Positions 32,995 through 40,364 of a stretch of DNA of 64,000 nt are shown here, in pieces (the stretch's first letter is position 1; each line of letters opens with the position of its first letter). Below the pieces are notes generated by a model that saw only the letters and a program-made list of their open reading frames with translations, was not told where the DNA came from and ran no database searches. Origin of the DNA: Aestuariivirga litoralis (GTDB lineage Bacteria; Pseudomonadota; Alphaproteobacteria; Rhizobiales; Aestuariivirgaceae). The stretch lies in contig NZ_WAHS01000001.1 of NCBI RefSeq assembly GCF_015714715.1, forward strand, positions 434,001 to 498,000, read 5' to 3'. The position numbers were made by a program, and so were the translations under genes.

Positions 32995-34878
32995 TCAGAC
33001 GCTGAGCTGCATGCCCAACTCCACCACCCTGTCCGGAGGCAGGCGGAAAAACTCAATCGCGCGCGCCGATTGGTTGGCGAGCATGATGAACAATCTTTGC
33101 TGCCAAAAGGGCATGGCGGAGCGCGCCGAGGGGCGGATGACGCGGCGGCCCAGGAAGTAAGAGGCCTGGCGCGGATCAACCTCAAGCCCATGCGCTGCAC
33201 AGGCACGCAGGGCGGCGGGCACATCAGGCTGTTCCATATAGCCGAAGGTGGCTTCCACGATCCATGCGCCCATCGGGCCGTTGCGCACGCTCACACGGTC
33301 TTCGTACCAGCGCGGCTGGCTGGCCGTCTTCACGGCGATGAAGATCAGTTTGTCGTGCAGCACGCGGTTGTGCTTCAGATTATGCATCAGCGCCGAGGGG
33401 GCGTATTTGTTATCGGTCTGCAGGAACACGGCGGCACCGGCCACGCGAGCAGGCGGGCGGCGCTCCAGGCTTTCGAGCAGGCTGTCCAGCTCAATCGATT
33501 CCTTGCGCAGCTTGTTGGAGAGCAGGCTGACGCCGCGCAACCAGGTCATCATCAATACCACCGCCACGCCGCCGATCAGCACGGGCATGTAACCACCATG
33601 GGGAATTTTCAGGAGGTTGGCGGCATAGAAGGTGGCCTCAACCACGAAGATGAATACAAGCGCCGGAATGGCGACGGAACGCGGCCAGGAGCGCGTCTGC
33701 CAGAAGAACACGATGCCGAGTGCGGTATCCACCAGCATGGATGTGTTGACGGCGAGGCCATAGGCGGACGCCAGATTGTCGGAGGTCTTGAACACCAGCA
33801 CCAGGAAGATCACGCCCACCATGATCATCCAATTGATCTGGCCGATATAGATCTGGCCGCTTTCGCTTTCGGAAGTGTGGGTGATGTACATGCGCGGGAA
33901 AATACCAAGCGCAATCGCCTGCTGGGCAATCGAGAAGGCACCAGTGATGACGGCCTGGCTGGCGATCACGGTCACCATAGTGGCGAGGATCACCAGGGGC
34001 ACCAGGCCCCATTGCGGGATCATCAGGAAGAAGGGGTTATGCGCCGCTTCGGGATGGGAAATCACGAACGCGCCCTGGCCCAGATAGTTGCAGATCAGTG
34101 ATGGCAGCACGACACAAGTCCAAGCCATGCGGATGGGCTTGCGGCCGAAATGGCCCATATCGGCATAAAGTGCTTCGCCACCGGTCACCGCGAGGAAAAC
34201 GCCACCGAAGACCAGCAGCGCGAGGCCCGGATGGGCAATCAGCATGGCCACGCCATGCAGCGGATTGAGGGCCGAGAAGATTTCGAAATCATCAGCGATA
34301 TGGCTGAGGCCGATCACCGCCAGCAGGATGAACCAGATCATCGTCACGGGCGCGAAGATGGCGGCCACACCGCTGGTACCTTTGTATTGAAACAGGAACA
34401 GCGTGAACAACACGCCCAGCGTGATCGGCACCACGAAAGGATCAAAGGCCGGGTTGATGATGCGCAGGCCCTCGATGGCCGAAAGCACCGACATGGCGGG
34501 AGTGATCATCGCATCACCAAAGAAGAAGGCCGCACCCACAATGCCGAGCGCCAGGATAAGCCCGCTTTTTTTCTTCAGCGTGGTCTGCACCAGCACGACG
34601 AGCGAGAGGATGCCGCCTTCGCCGCGATTATCGGCGCGCATCAGCATCACCACATATTTGAGGGTGACGACGATGAACAAGGCCCAGAGCAGCAGCGAGA
34701 CGACGCCCAGCACAGAGCTGCGCAAATCACCACCCGCGGCGATCACGTGATGCAGCGCTTCGCGCATCGCATAGAGAGGGCTGGTGCCGATGTCGCCGAA
34801 GACAACGCCAAGCGAGGCAAAGGCCAGCTTCGCCGAACTGCCTGAAAATGCCGAATTGGATGTCTGAGCGTGGCTCAT
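32995..34878 (-). CDS. kup: KUP family low-affinity potassium transporter, copy 2
   Basis: 627 residues from ATG 34878, which has GGAG four bases upstream; a TTG five codons earlier would add MPRSR. Same architecture as copy 1: LGVVFGDIGTSPLYAMREAL, FFFGDAMITPAMSVLSAIEGL, TGGEALYADMGHFGRKPIR and the C-terminal PPDRVVELGMQLSV. Tandem kup genes are known in rhizobia, where they can differ in pH optimum or affinity. Copy-specific differences concentrate in the first ~20 residues, the 55-75 region and the cytoplasmic C-terminal domain. Confidence 0.95.
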   Translation of the reverse strand: MSHAQTSNSAFSGSSAKLAFASLGVVFGDIGTSPLYAMREALHHVIAAGGDLRSSVLGVVSLLLWALFIVVTLKYVVMLMRADNRGEGGILSLVVLVQTTLKKKSGLILALGIVGAAFFFGDAMITPAMSVLSAIEGLRIINPAFDPFVVPITLGVLFTLFLFQYKGTSGVAAIFAPVTMIWFILLAVIGLSHIADDFEIFSALNPLHGVAMLIAHPGLALLVFGGVFLAVTGGEALYADMGHFGRKPIRMAWTCVVLPSLICNYLGQGAFVISHPEAAHNPFFLMIPQWGLVPLVILATMVTVIASQAVITGAFSIAQQAIALGIFPRMYITHTSESESGQIYIGQINWMIMVGVIFLVLVFKTSDNLASAYGLAVNTSMLVDTALGIVFFWQTRSWPRSVAIPALVFIFVVEATFYAANLLKIPHGGYMPVLIGGVAVVLMMTWLRGVSLLSNKLRKESIELDSLLESLERRPPARVAGAAVFLQTDNKYAPSALMHNLKHNRVLHDKLIFIAVKTASQPRWYEDRVSVRNGPMGAWIVEATFGYMEQPDVPAALRACAAHGLEVDPRQASYFLGRRVIRPSARSAMPFWQQRLFIMLANQSARAIEFFRLPPDRVVELGMQLSV

Positions 34879-34945
34879 TCTGCTCCGGGGCAACGAATGC
34901 CCTGCACAACTTTTTGGCCAAGAACCTCAAGCACTTCTTGATGCT

Positions 34946-36028
34946 TCAGGGAGCCGCGATCACGGCGCGGCATTCAGCAGGTAGGGAGGCGAGAGTCAAG
35001 GGGGGCGGCGGTGGCTTGGGCGGGCCGGGAGGGGCCGGATGTTTCTTCCATGGCTGGTCCGACATCCAATAGGCCAGTTCCTTGCCGCAGCCGGTGCCGT
35101 CATCGGGCTTTGGCGTGCCCTGCGACTTGCAAGTGGTCATGCCCTCGGGGCATTTCATGCGGATGTGGAAATGGAATGTGTGGCCATAGAGCGGGCGCAT
35201 CTTGGAGAGCCAACTATGATCACCGGGCTGGGTTTGGGCCCAGCGGCACATCTCGGCCTTGATGGGCGGATGCATAAAGATGCGCTCCACCTTCGGGTCC
35301 TGCGCGACTGTTTGTAGCAACTTGGCGCGGCTCTCGGACCAGTTGGCGCGGTTCAGCGTCTTGTGGTCGATCACCATTTCAAGCGGCGCCATGGTCTCGC
35401 GCTCTTTGTTGCTCAGCTCTTTGTCTGGCATCGGCGTGAACCACACATCGGCATCAAGGCCGATCTGGTGGCTGGCATGGCCGGTCTTCATCGGGCCGCC
35501 GCGCGGCTGGGCCATGTCACCGACCAGCAATCCGTTCCAGCCGGCTTTCACTTTAGCTTCAGCAGAAAGCCTCTCGATTTCGGCGATGAGTTGCGGCGTG
35601 CCCCAGTTGCGGTTGCGTGAAGGTCGCATGATCTGCCAAGTCGGCCCGGTGCGGGGCAAAGCTTGCGCGCCGGCCATGCAGCCCAAAGCGTAGCCGCCAA
35701 TGGCGGCGGGTGGCAATTGGGCGGGCAGCTTCTGCATGCCGAACAATTGTTTTGCGGGCATCTTGAGAATGCCGACTGGTGCTGTGGAAACCGGCGCGAC
35801 CGTAGCCTGTGCATCAGGATCCGGATCATCGGCTGTATCGGGGGCAGGTGCCATAGGCTGAGGTGGTGCTGCTGCAGCTTGCGGCGCAGGAGGCACGAGA
35901 ACGGTGCCCGCTGTGCCATAGAGATCCAGAATGGGATTCGGCTTAGTGTTTTTCGCGATGGCTATGACCGGCAGAGTGACGGCGACAACCAGCAAGCTTG
36001 CGATCAGTTTATTTTTTACGGAAGGCAT
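34946..36028 (-). CDS. mepA: Penicillin-insensitive murein endopeptidase MepA (peptidase M74)
   Basis: 360 residues from the ATG before the signal anchor (MPSVKNKLIASLLVVAVTLP); an upstream in-frame ATG would add 57 Lys/Pro-rich residues coded antiparallel to nothing sensible and overlapping sspB. The periplasmic enzyme cleaves D-Ala-meso-DAP crosslinks in peptidoglycan. Zn ligands fit GHASHQIGLDADVW (H-x6-D pattern) and GHTFHFHIRM; HPPIKAEMCRWAQTQ is also typical. An Ala/Pro-rich linker separates anchor and catalytic domain, and the C-terminus is a Pro-rich tail. The gene begins inside the end of sspB (20 bp overlap) and is likely expressed with it. Confidence 0.9.
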   Translation of the reverse strand: MPSVKNKLIASLLVVAVTLPVIAIAKNTKPNPILDLYGTAGTVLVPPAPQAAAAPPQPMAPAPDTADDPDPDAQATVAPVSTAPVGILKMPAKQLFGMQKLPAQLPPAAIGGYALGCMAGAQALPRTGPTWQIMRPSRNRNWGTPQLIAEIERLSAEAKVKAGWNGLLVGDMAQPRGGPMKTGHASHQIGLDADVWFTPMPDKELSNKERETMAPLEMVIDHKTLNRANWSESRAKLLQTVAQDPKVERIFMHPPIKAEMCRWAQTQPGDHSWLSKMRPLYGHTFHFHIRMKCPEGMTTCKSQGTPKPDDGTGCGKELAYWMSDQPWKKHPAPPGPPKPPPPPLTLASLPAECRAVIAAP

Positions 36029-36542
36029 CGAGAGAAACCACTTTCTGTTCTTCGGAAGCAGGCTCGGTTTCAGTTTCACCCTCGGGCTTGGCCTCGCTGG
36101 CGGTTGCATCTTTGTCTTTGGCTGCCTCGGATTTGGCGGCGCGCTTGGTGGTGGCTTTTTCTTCGGCCGCGGGTTTTTCGGCTTCTTCGACCACTTCAAA
36201 TTGCAGGCCGAACTGCACCGCAGGATCGAGGAAGCCCTTCACCGAGGCGAAGGGAATGATCAGCTTTTCGGGAATGTTGTCGAAGGAAAGCTCGACTTCG
36301 AAACGGTCATCATAGACTGCGAGATTGTAATATTGATGTTGAAGGACAACCGTCATCTCACGCGGATATTTGGCATGCAGGCGCTCGCCGATCGACACGC
36401 CGGCAAAGCGCGTGTTGAACTGGATGAAGAAGTGATGCTCGCCCGGAAGGCCCGATCTTTCAACCTTGCGCAAAGCGTCACGCACGACACCGCGCAAGGC
36501 ATTCTGCGCCAGCTGGTCGTAACGCATCAGGTCTTCAGGCAT
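36009..36542 (-). CDS. sspB: SspB family ClpXP adaptor (alpha type)
   Basis: 177 residues. The folded domain spans residues 1-~115 (LRYDQLAQNALRGVVRDAL region; FFIQFNTRFAGVSIGERL; LQHQYYNLAVYDDRFEVELSF), followed by an acidic/Ala-Lys linker and a short C-terminal tail (VVSLDAFRKK) that should bind the ClpX zinc domain. Alphaproteobacterial SspB delivers ssrA-tagged proteins to ClpXP, which fits the ssrA gene located about 150 bp upstream on the same strand. The linker is rich in Glu/Lys/Ala repeats. It overlaps mepA by 20 bp at its end. Confidence 0.92.
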   Translation of the reverse strand: MPEDLMRYDQLAQNALRGVVRDALRKVERSGLPGEHHFFIQFNTRFAGVSIGERLHAKYPREMTVVLQHQYYNLAVYDDRFEVELSFDNIPEKLIIPFASVKGFLDPAVQFGLQFEVVEEAEKPAAEEKATTKRAAKSEAAKDKDATASEAKPEGETETEPASEEQKVVSLDAFRKK

Positions 36543-36689
36543 TGCGGCTCCATAAACTTAGCTGGCGCGTGCTGCGCCGGAATCAAGGGCGCAAAATAGC
36601 TGCGGAATGAAATGAAATCCATGGGCCATGTTTCGTTGCGGCGATAAAACCCAGCAAGGCGCAAGATCGGGGCAGGCCAGCACTTGAAA

Positions 36690-37100
36690 ATGGAAGTGCC
36701 GGCTTCTGTTGCCAGGTGCCGGCGGACCCCGCCTCAAACGGCTAAGCTTGAGGGCTTGATTTCGGTATTTCGCACTGCTTACGCAGCGAGAGCAACCGGA
36801 GCATAGTTGTCATTGGCAACTATAAGAATGACCCGATAACGTCGGTATCATCACGGGCAAAAAACCCACCTTTACACCCTCGTCGATCCTGTTTCGCCCC
36901 CATCAAAGACGATTGCACTACCAGCAATCGGCACCACGAGCTGGAGCTTGTGGTGGCCCTATCGCGGATTTAAGCAAATCCGCTTTCGGGCTTGGCCGAT
37001 TGCTATCGCAATCGTCTTTGGTGGAGGCGCCGGGTACTGCCCCCGGGTCCGAATGGCTTATTGCGCGAGCCGTTTATCACCATAGTCTGCCGCCTTGCAG
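36690..37100 (-). ncRNA. ssrA: tmRNA (ssrA), circularly permuted two-piece form
   Basis: On the minus strand the order is acceptor piece, CCA, intervening segment, coding piece, as in alphaproteobacteria. The acceptor piece (about 37095-37019) ends GGCGCCTCCACCA, the CCA falling at 37021-37019. The mature coding piece begins at about 36901 with GGGGGCGAAACAGGATCGAC, which pairs with the acceptor end. The tag frame occupies 36817-36779 and encodes ANDNYAPVALAA then TAA. The intervening segment (36902-37018) contains an inverted repeat (CAAAGACGATTGC / GCAATCGTCTTTG) that brings the pieces together for processing. A -10-like TATATT lies just upstream (37120-37115). Outer ends are approximate. 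It supplies ClpXP with tagged proteins, with sspB next door. Confidence 0.93.
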
Positions 37101-37268
37101 CGACGAGCAGGACCAATATAGGTGCAAGCTGTGGCAAAAGAAAGCCCACGGACTAAAGCGGGAAAATGATTGCAAAAACGGCCCTTGCACGCAGCAATGG
37201 CAATGCTAGTGTTCATTAACCGTTACCGAGGCCGGTGGCGGATTAATCCTTTTGGGGGGACCGTTTAA

Positions 37269-37580
37269 ATGTCCGACTACGCAGCCGATATCAAGAAATA
37301 TACGTCCAATGTAAACCAAGCCGCCGTTGATGCCATCGTGAAATATTGCGGCATCGCGCTCAAGGGCAAGGACTCGCAATATGTGGCCACCAAAGACCCG
37401 GCAGAAGTGAAGCGCGTGGTCGATGGCTTTGCCGCCAAGAAGCTGGGCCTTGATGCCAAGGCTGCCGAAGCGGCCGTCAAGGCTGCTGGCGAAAAGATGG
37501 GCCAAGACAAGACCAAGAGCCGTGTCACCGTCTATTATCTCATGGCTGAAAGCACCAAGACTTTGGGGAAGCTGGTGTAA
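37269..37580 (+). CDS. DUF2853 family protein
   Basis: 103 residues, highly charged and helical, starting [16 protein letters not shown] and ending [10 protein letters not shown]. This is a small conserved cytoplasmic family of unknown function common in Bacteroidetes and alphaproteobacteria. GGGGGA stands eight bases ahead of the ATG. It is divergent from ssrA and is closed by a strong terminator, so it is monocistronic. No motif suggests an enzymatic role. Confidence 0.85.
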   Translation: MSDYAADIKKYTSNVNQAAVDAIVKYCGIALKGKDSQYVATKDPAEVKRVVDGFAAKKLGLDAKAAEAAVKAAGEKMGQDKTKSRVTVYYLMAESTKTLGKLV

Positions 37581-37604
37581 TCTCTGTATCCAAGAATTTT
37601 TAAG

Positions 37605-37632
37605 AGGGCAGGCCGAAAGCCTGCCCTTTTTA
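37605..37632 (+). terminator. Rho-independent terminator
   Basis: AGGGCAGGC-CGAAA-GCCTGCCCT with a perfect 9-bp stem, followed by TTTTATT. It lies 24 bp after the DUF2853 stop and separates it from thyA. Confidence 0.9.
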
Positions 37633-37662
37633 TTGGGCCGGAATCGTTTAAAAGCCACCGCC

Positions 37663-38457
37663 ATGCAGCAATATCTTGATCTGATGCGCCATGTGCGCGC
37701 GCACGGCGCGGTGAAAACCGACCGCACGGGAACCGGCACGCTTTCTGTCTTCGGCCATCAAATGCGCTTTGACCTGGCGCAGGGTTTTCCGCTGGTCACC
37801 ACCAAGAAGCTCCATCTGCGCTCGATCATCTATGAGCTGCTGTGGTTCATCCGTGGCGAGACCAACATCAAATATCTGCACGACAACAAAGTGACCATCT
37901 GGGATGAGTGGGCCGACAAGAACGGCGATCTCGGCCCTGTCTATGGCGCACAGTGGCGCTCATGGCCGGCGCGCGATGGTTCGACGATTGATCAACTCGC
38001 CAATGTGATCCAGATGATCAAGACCAAGCCGGATTCACGCCGGTTGATGGTCACCGCATGGAACCCGTCTGACGTAGACAAGATGGCGCTGCCGCCGTGC
38101 CACTGCCTGTTCCAGTTCTATGTGGCGGATGGCAAATTGTCGTGCCAGCTGTACCAGCGCTCGGCTGATATCTTCCTCGGTGTTCCCTTCAACATTGCGT
38201 CCTATGCACTGCTGACCCATATGGTGGCGCATGTGACCGGGCTGAAGGCTGGAGATTTCGTGCACACATTGGGAGACGCGCATATTTACTCCAACCATAT
38301 GGAGCAGGCTGAATTGCAGTTGTCGCGTGATCCGCGGCCCTTGCCCAAGCTGGTGATCAAGCGCCAGGTGGAGCGGATCGAAGATTTCCAGTTCGATGAT
38401 TTCGCCTTCCTGGATTATACGCCGCATGCCGCCATTGCCGCCGAGGTTGCAGTTTGA
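37663..38457 (+). CDS. thyA: Thymidylate synthase
   Basis: 264 residues, exactly the length of E. coli ThyA. Converts dUMP and methylenetetrahydrofolate to dTMP and dihydrofolate. Visible: [17 protein letters not shown] at the start, [27 protein letters not shown], the catalytic Cys146 in [12 protein letters not shown] and [18 protein letters not shown]. The start is the ATG beginning MQQYLDLM; longer reading frames upstream would run through the DUF2853 gene. First gene of a tightly packed set ending with folA, which recycles the dihydrofolate it makes. Confidence 0.98.
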   Translation: MQQYLDLMRHVRAHGAVKTDRTGTGTLSVFGHQMRFDLAQGFPLVTTKKLHLRSIIYELLWFIRGETNIKYLHDNKVTIWDEWADKNGDLGPVYGAQWRSWPARDGSTIDQLANVIQMIKTKPDSRRLMVTAWNPSDVDKMALPPCHCLFQFYVADGKLSCQLYQRSADIFLGVPFNIASYALLTHMVAHVTGLKAGDFVHTLGDAHIYSNHMEQAELQLSRDPRPLPKLVIKRQVERIEDFQFDDFAFLDYTPHAAIAAEVAV

Positions 38458-38459
38458 GC

Positions 38460-39326
38460 ATGCTGGGTGAGGATTTTACCAAGGCCCGTTCAAGCTGGCT
38501 TTATCCGCGCGAACCGCAGCAGAATTTCTGGCGGGCCTTGCTGATCGGCGTTGGCGTGTTTGTGGCCTACCAACTCCTGCAAGGTGTGTTGGCACTGGCG
38601 ATCTATCTGGTGGCTTTTCACGGCGGCTTGGGTGAGCTTTCGGGCATGGTGGGATCTGGCAATTCCACCACCACATCACCGACGCAGGCGTTGATGTACA
38701 AGTCCGGGCTTCTCAGCATTTTCCCGAGCGGCGTGATTGTTGCGGCACTGGTGCTTTATCTTTCGCAATTCGGGTTGCCTGGGCGGATGGGCAAGCTTCC
38801 GGTGGAATGGCCGAAGATCAATTTCCTCGGCTGGGCGCTAATCGTGGTCGGCTTCATCCTGGTCATGCTGTTTGCTGCCTCGGGCGTGTTTCAAGCATTG
38901 GGGCTTGATCCCAGCGCTTATGAAGTCAGCAGCAAAGGCCTCTCCGACACCGCCAGCAAAGCAGGCATCATCGAGAAGACGCTGGCGGACATGGCGAACG
39001 ACCCGCTGCTACTGGGGTTCGGCGCGCTGAGTGCCATTATCGGCGCACCACTCGCCGAGGAATTCCTGTTTCGCGGCCTGCTGTTCGCGGGCATTGCCAA
39101 GACGCGGGCGGGCTGGCCGGGCGCTGTGCTCATCTCGGCGGGAACCTGGGCTGTGGCACATGCCTTCGGTGCGCCCTGGATTTTCGTCGGCGTGATTTTC
39201 GGCATGGGGCTCATTCTGGGCCTGCTGATGCTGCGCTTTGGTTCGCTCTGGGTCACCATTGCCTGTCACACGGCGTGGAATGTTCTGGTCACTCTGCCGA
39301 TGTTTTCGCTGGGCTCGCATACGTGA
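38460..39326 (+). CDS. CPBP family intramembrane metalloprotease
   Basis: 288 residues (290 if the TTG at 38454 is used, which would overlap thyA by 4 bp). About eight hydrophobic segments. The CPBP/Abi motifs are present: EEFLFRGLLFAG (EE-x3-R) near residue 198, WAVAHAFG near 226 and HTAWNVLV (H-x3-N) near 272. Bacterial CPBP proteases cleave within the membrane; some mature bacteriocins or peptides, most lack a known target. Its place between thyA and folA is unexpected, but the overlaps on both sides show it belongs to this operon. Confidence 0.85.
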   Translation: MLGEDFTKARSSWLYPREPQQNFWRALLIGVGVFVAYQLLQGVLALAIYLVAFHGGLGELSGMVGSGNSTTTSPTQALMYKSGLLSIFPSGVIVAALVLYLSQFGLPGRMGKLPVEWPKINFLGWALIVVGFILVMLFAASGVFQALGLDPSAYEVSSKGLSDTASKAGIIEKTLADMANDPLLLGFGALSAIIGAPLAEEFLFRGLLFAGIAKTRAGWPGAVLISAGTWAVAHAFGAPWIFVGVIFGMGLILGLLMLRFGSLWVTIACHTAWNVLVTLPMFSLGSHT

Positions 39327-39802
39327 TCAGTGTGCGGTTGGCACAGAAAGGCGATGGCCAGATCATCCTGGACATGACGCGGGTGCTGGCGCTGCATCAT
39401 GGCTGGCCAGAACGGGTGACCGCCACCGCTGAAGATTTCGAGCGGCATTTGTTTGGCGACAACCCGATTATCAATGCGCTCATCGCAATGGTTGATGGCC
39501 AGCCAGCGGGGGCTGCGATCTGGCACCGCAGCTTTTCCACCAATCGCGGTGCCGAGATTGCCTATCTGGAAGACCTGACGGTGCTGCCGGATTTTCGCAA
39601 GCGCGGTGTGGGCAAAGCGCTAATGCAAGCTGTTGCGCGGGCGGTAAGCGAGCGCGGCATTCCTGCCATCTGGTGGCAGGCCGAAGGCTGGAACGAGAAT
39701 GCCCTGAAATTCTATGAAGGGCTGGGCGCTGAGGGCCATGGCAATGTGGTGGTCTGGAGCCTCAAGGGCGACGAGCTACAGAAGCTGGGCGGTGAGGCAT
39801 GA
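39323..39802 (+). CDS. GNAT family N-acetyltransferase
   Basis: 159 residues from GTG 39323, which overlaps the CPBP stop (GTGA). The acetyl-CoA-binding motif A is visible as VLPDFRKRGVGKALMQAVA, with AYLEDLTV before it and ENALKFYEGLGAEGH after it, a normal GNAT order. Substrate (amine, ribosomal protein or antibiotic) cannot be deduced. Its last 4 bp overlap the folA start (ATGA), implying coupled translation. Confidence 0.87.
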   Translation: MISVRLAQKGDGQIILDMTRVLALHHGWPERVTATAEDFERHLFGDNPIINALIAMVDGQPAGAAIWHRSFSTNRGAEIAYLEDLTVLPDFRKRGVGKALMQAVARAVSERGIPAIWWQAEGWNENALKFYEGLGAEGHGNVVVWSLKGDELQKLGGEA

Positions 39803-40296
39803 GTGGCATCATCGCACTTGTTTACGCGGTTTCGCGCAATGGGGTGATCGGGCTTGATGGCGGCCTGCCGTGGCGCCTGCCGTCTGACCTCAAGCATTTC
39901 AAAGCCGTCACCTTGGGAAAGCCGGTGATCATGGGCCGCAAGACCTGGGACAGTTTGCCGAAAAAGCCGTTGCCGGGGCGGGCGAATATCGTGATCACCA
40001 GGGCGCGCGGCTGGCAGGCCGAGGGCGCTTTGGTGGCGCATGACGCGGATCAGGCCGTGGCGCTCGCGGGCGATGCGCCCGAGATCTGCGTGATCGGCGG
40101 CGCTGAGATTTTCAAAGTTTTCCTGCCTCTGGCAAACCGGATCTACCTCACGCGCGTATTTGATGATGTGGCGGGTGACACATTCATGCCTGAAATTGAC
40201 GGCAAGCATTGGGTGGAGCTGGAAACCAGGCGTTTTGAAAAAGGCCCGAATGACTCGGCCGCATTTGAAACCGTAACCTATGAGCGGCGCACTTGA
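39799..40296 (+). CDS. folA: Dihydrofolate reductase
   Basis: 165 residues. Reduces dihydrofolate to tetrahydrofolate with NADPH. Visible: ALVYAVSRNGVIGLDGGLPW (with the active-site loop), RLPSDLKHFKAVTLGKPV, IMGRKTWDSLPKKPLPGR, VITRARGW and ICVIGGAEIFKVFLPLANR. The substrate-binding Asp sits in PSDLKHF. Last of the thyA-CPBP-GNAT-folA set, so supply and recycling of folate for dTMP synthesis are likely coregulated. In many rhizobia hflK and hflC follow; here degP follows directly. Confidence 0.97.
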   Translation: MSGIIALVYAVSRNGVIGLDGGLPWRLPSDLKHFKAVTLGKPVIMGRKTWDSLPKKPLPGRANIVITRARGWQAEGALVAHDADQAVALAGDAPEICVIGGAEIFKVFLPLANRIYLTRVFDDVAGDTFMPEIDGKHWVELETRRFEKGPNDSAAFETVTYERRT

Positions 40297-40364
40297 AATT
40301 TGCAGTCGGCTGGTTTGGTTCTCGTGATAGAAGTTGGATGTACTTTTTGGTTTGGAGATCAGCA

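Noticed and set aside
31708-34845. Long open frames opposite the two kup genes (331 and 343 codons)
   Set aside because: Both are antisense to well-supported transporters and have His/Gln/Asp-rich shadow compositions; their similarity to each other simply reflects the kup duplication.
36913-37209. A 98-codon plus-strand frame beside sspB
   Set aside because: It lies across the tmRNA acceptor piece and intervening segment on the opposite strand.
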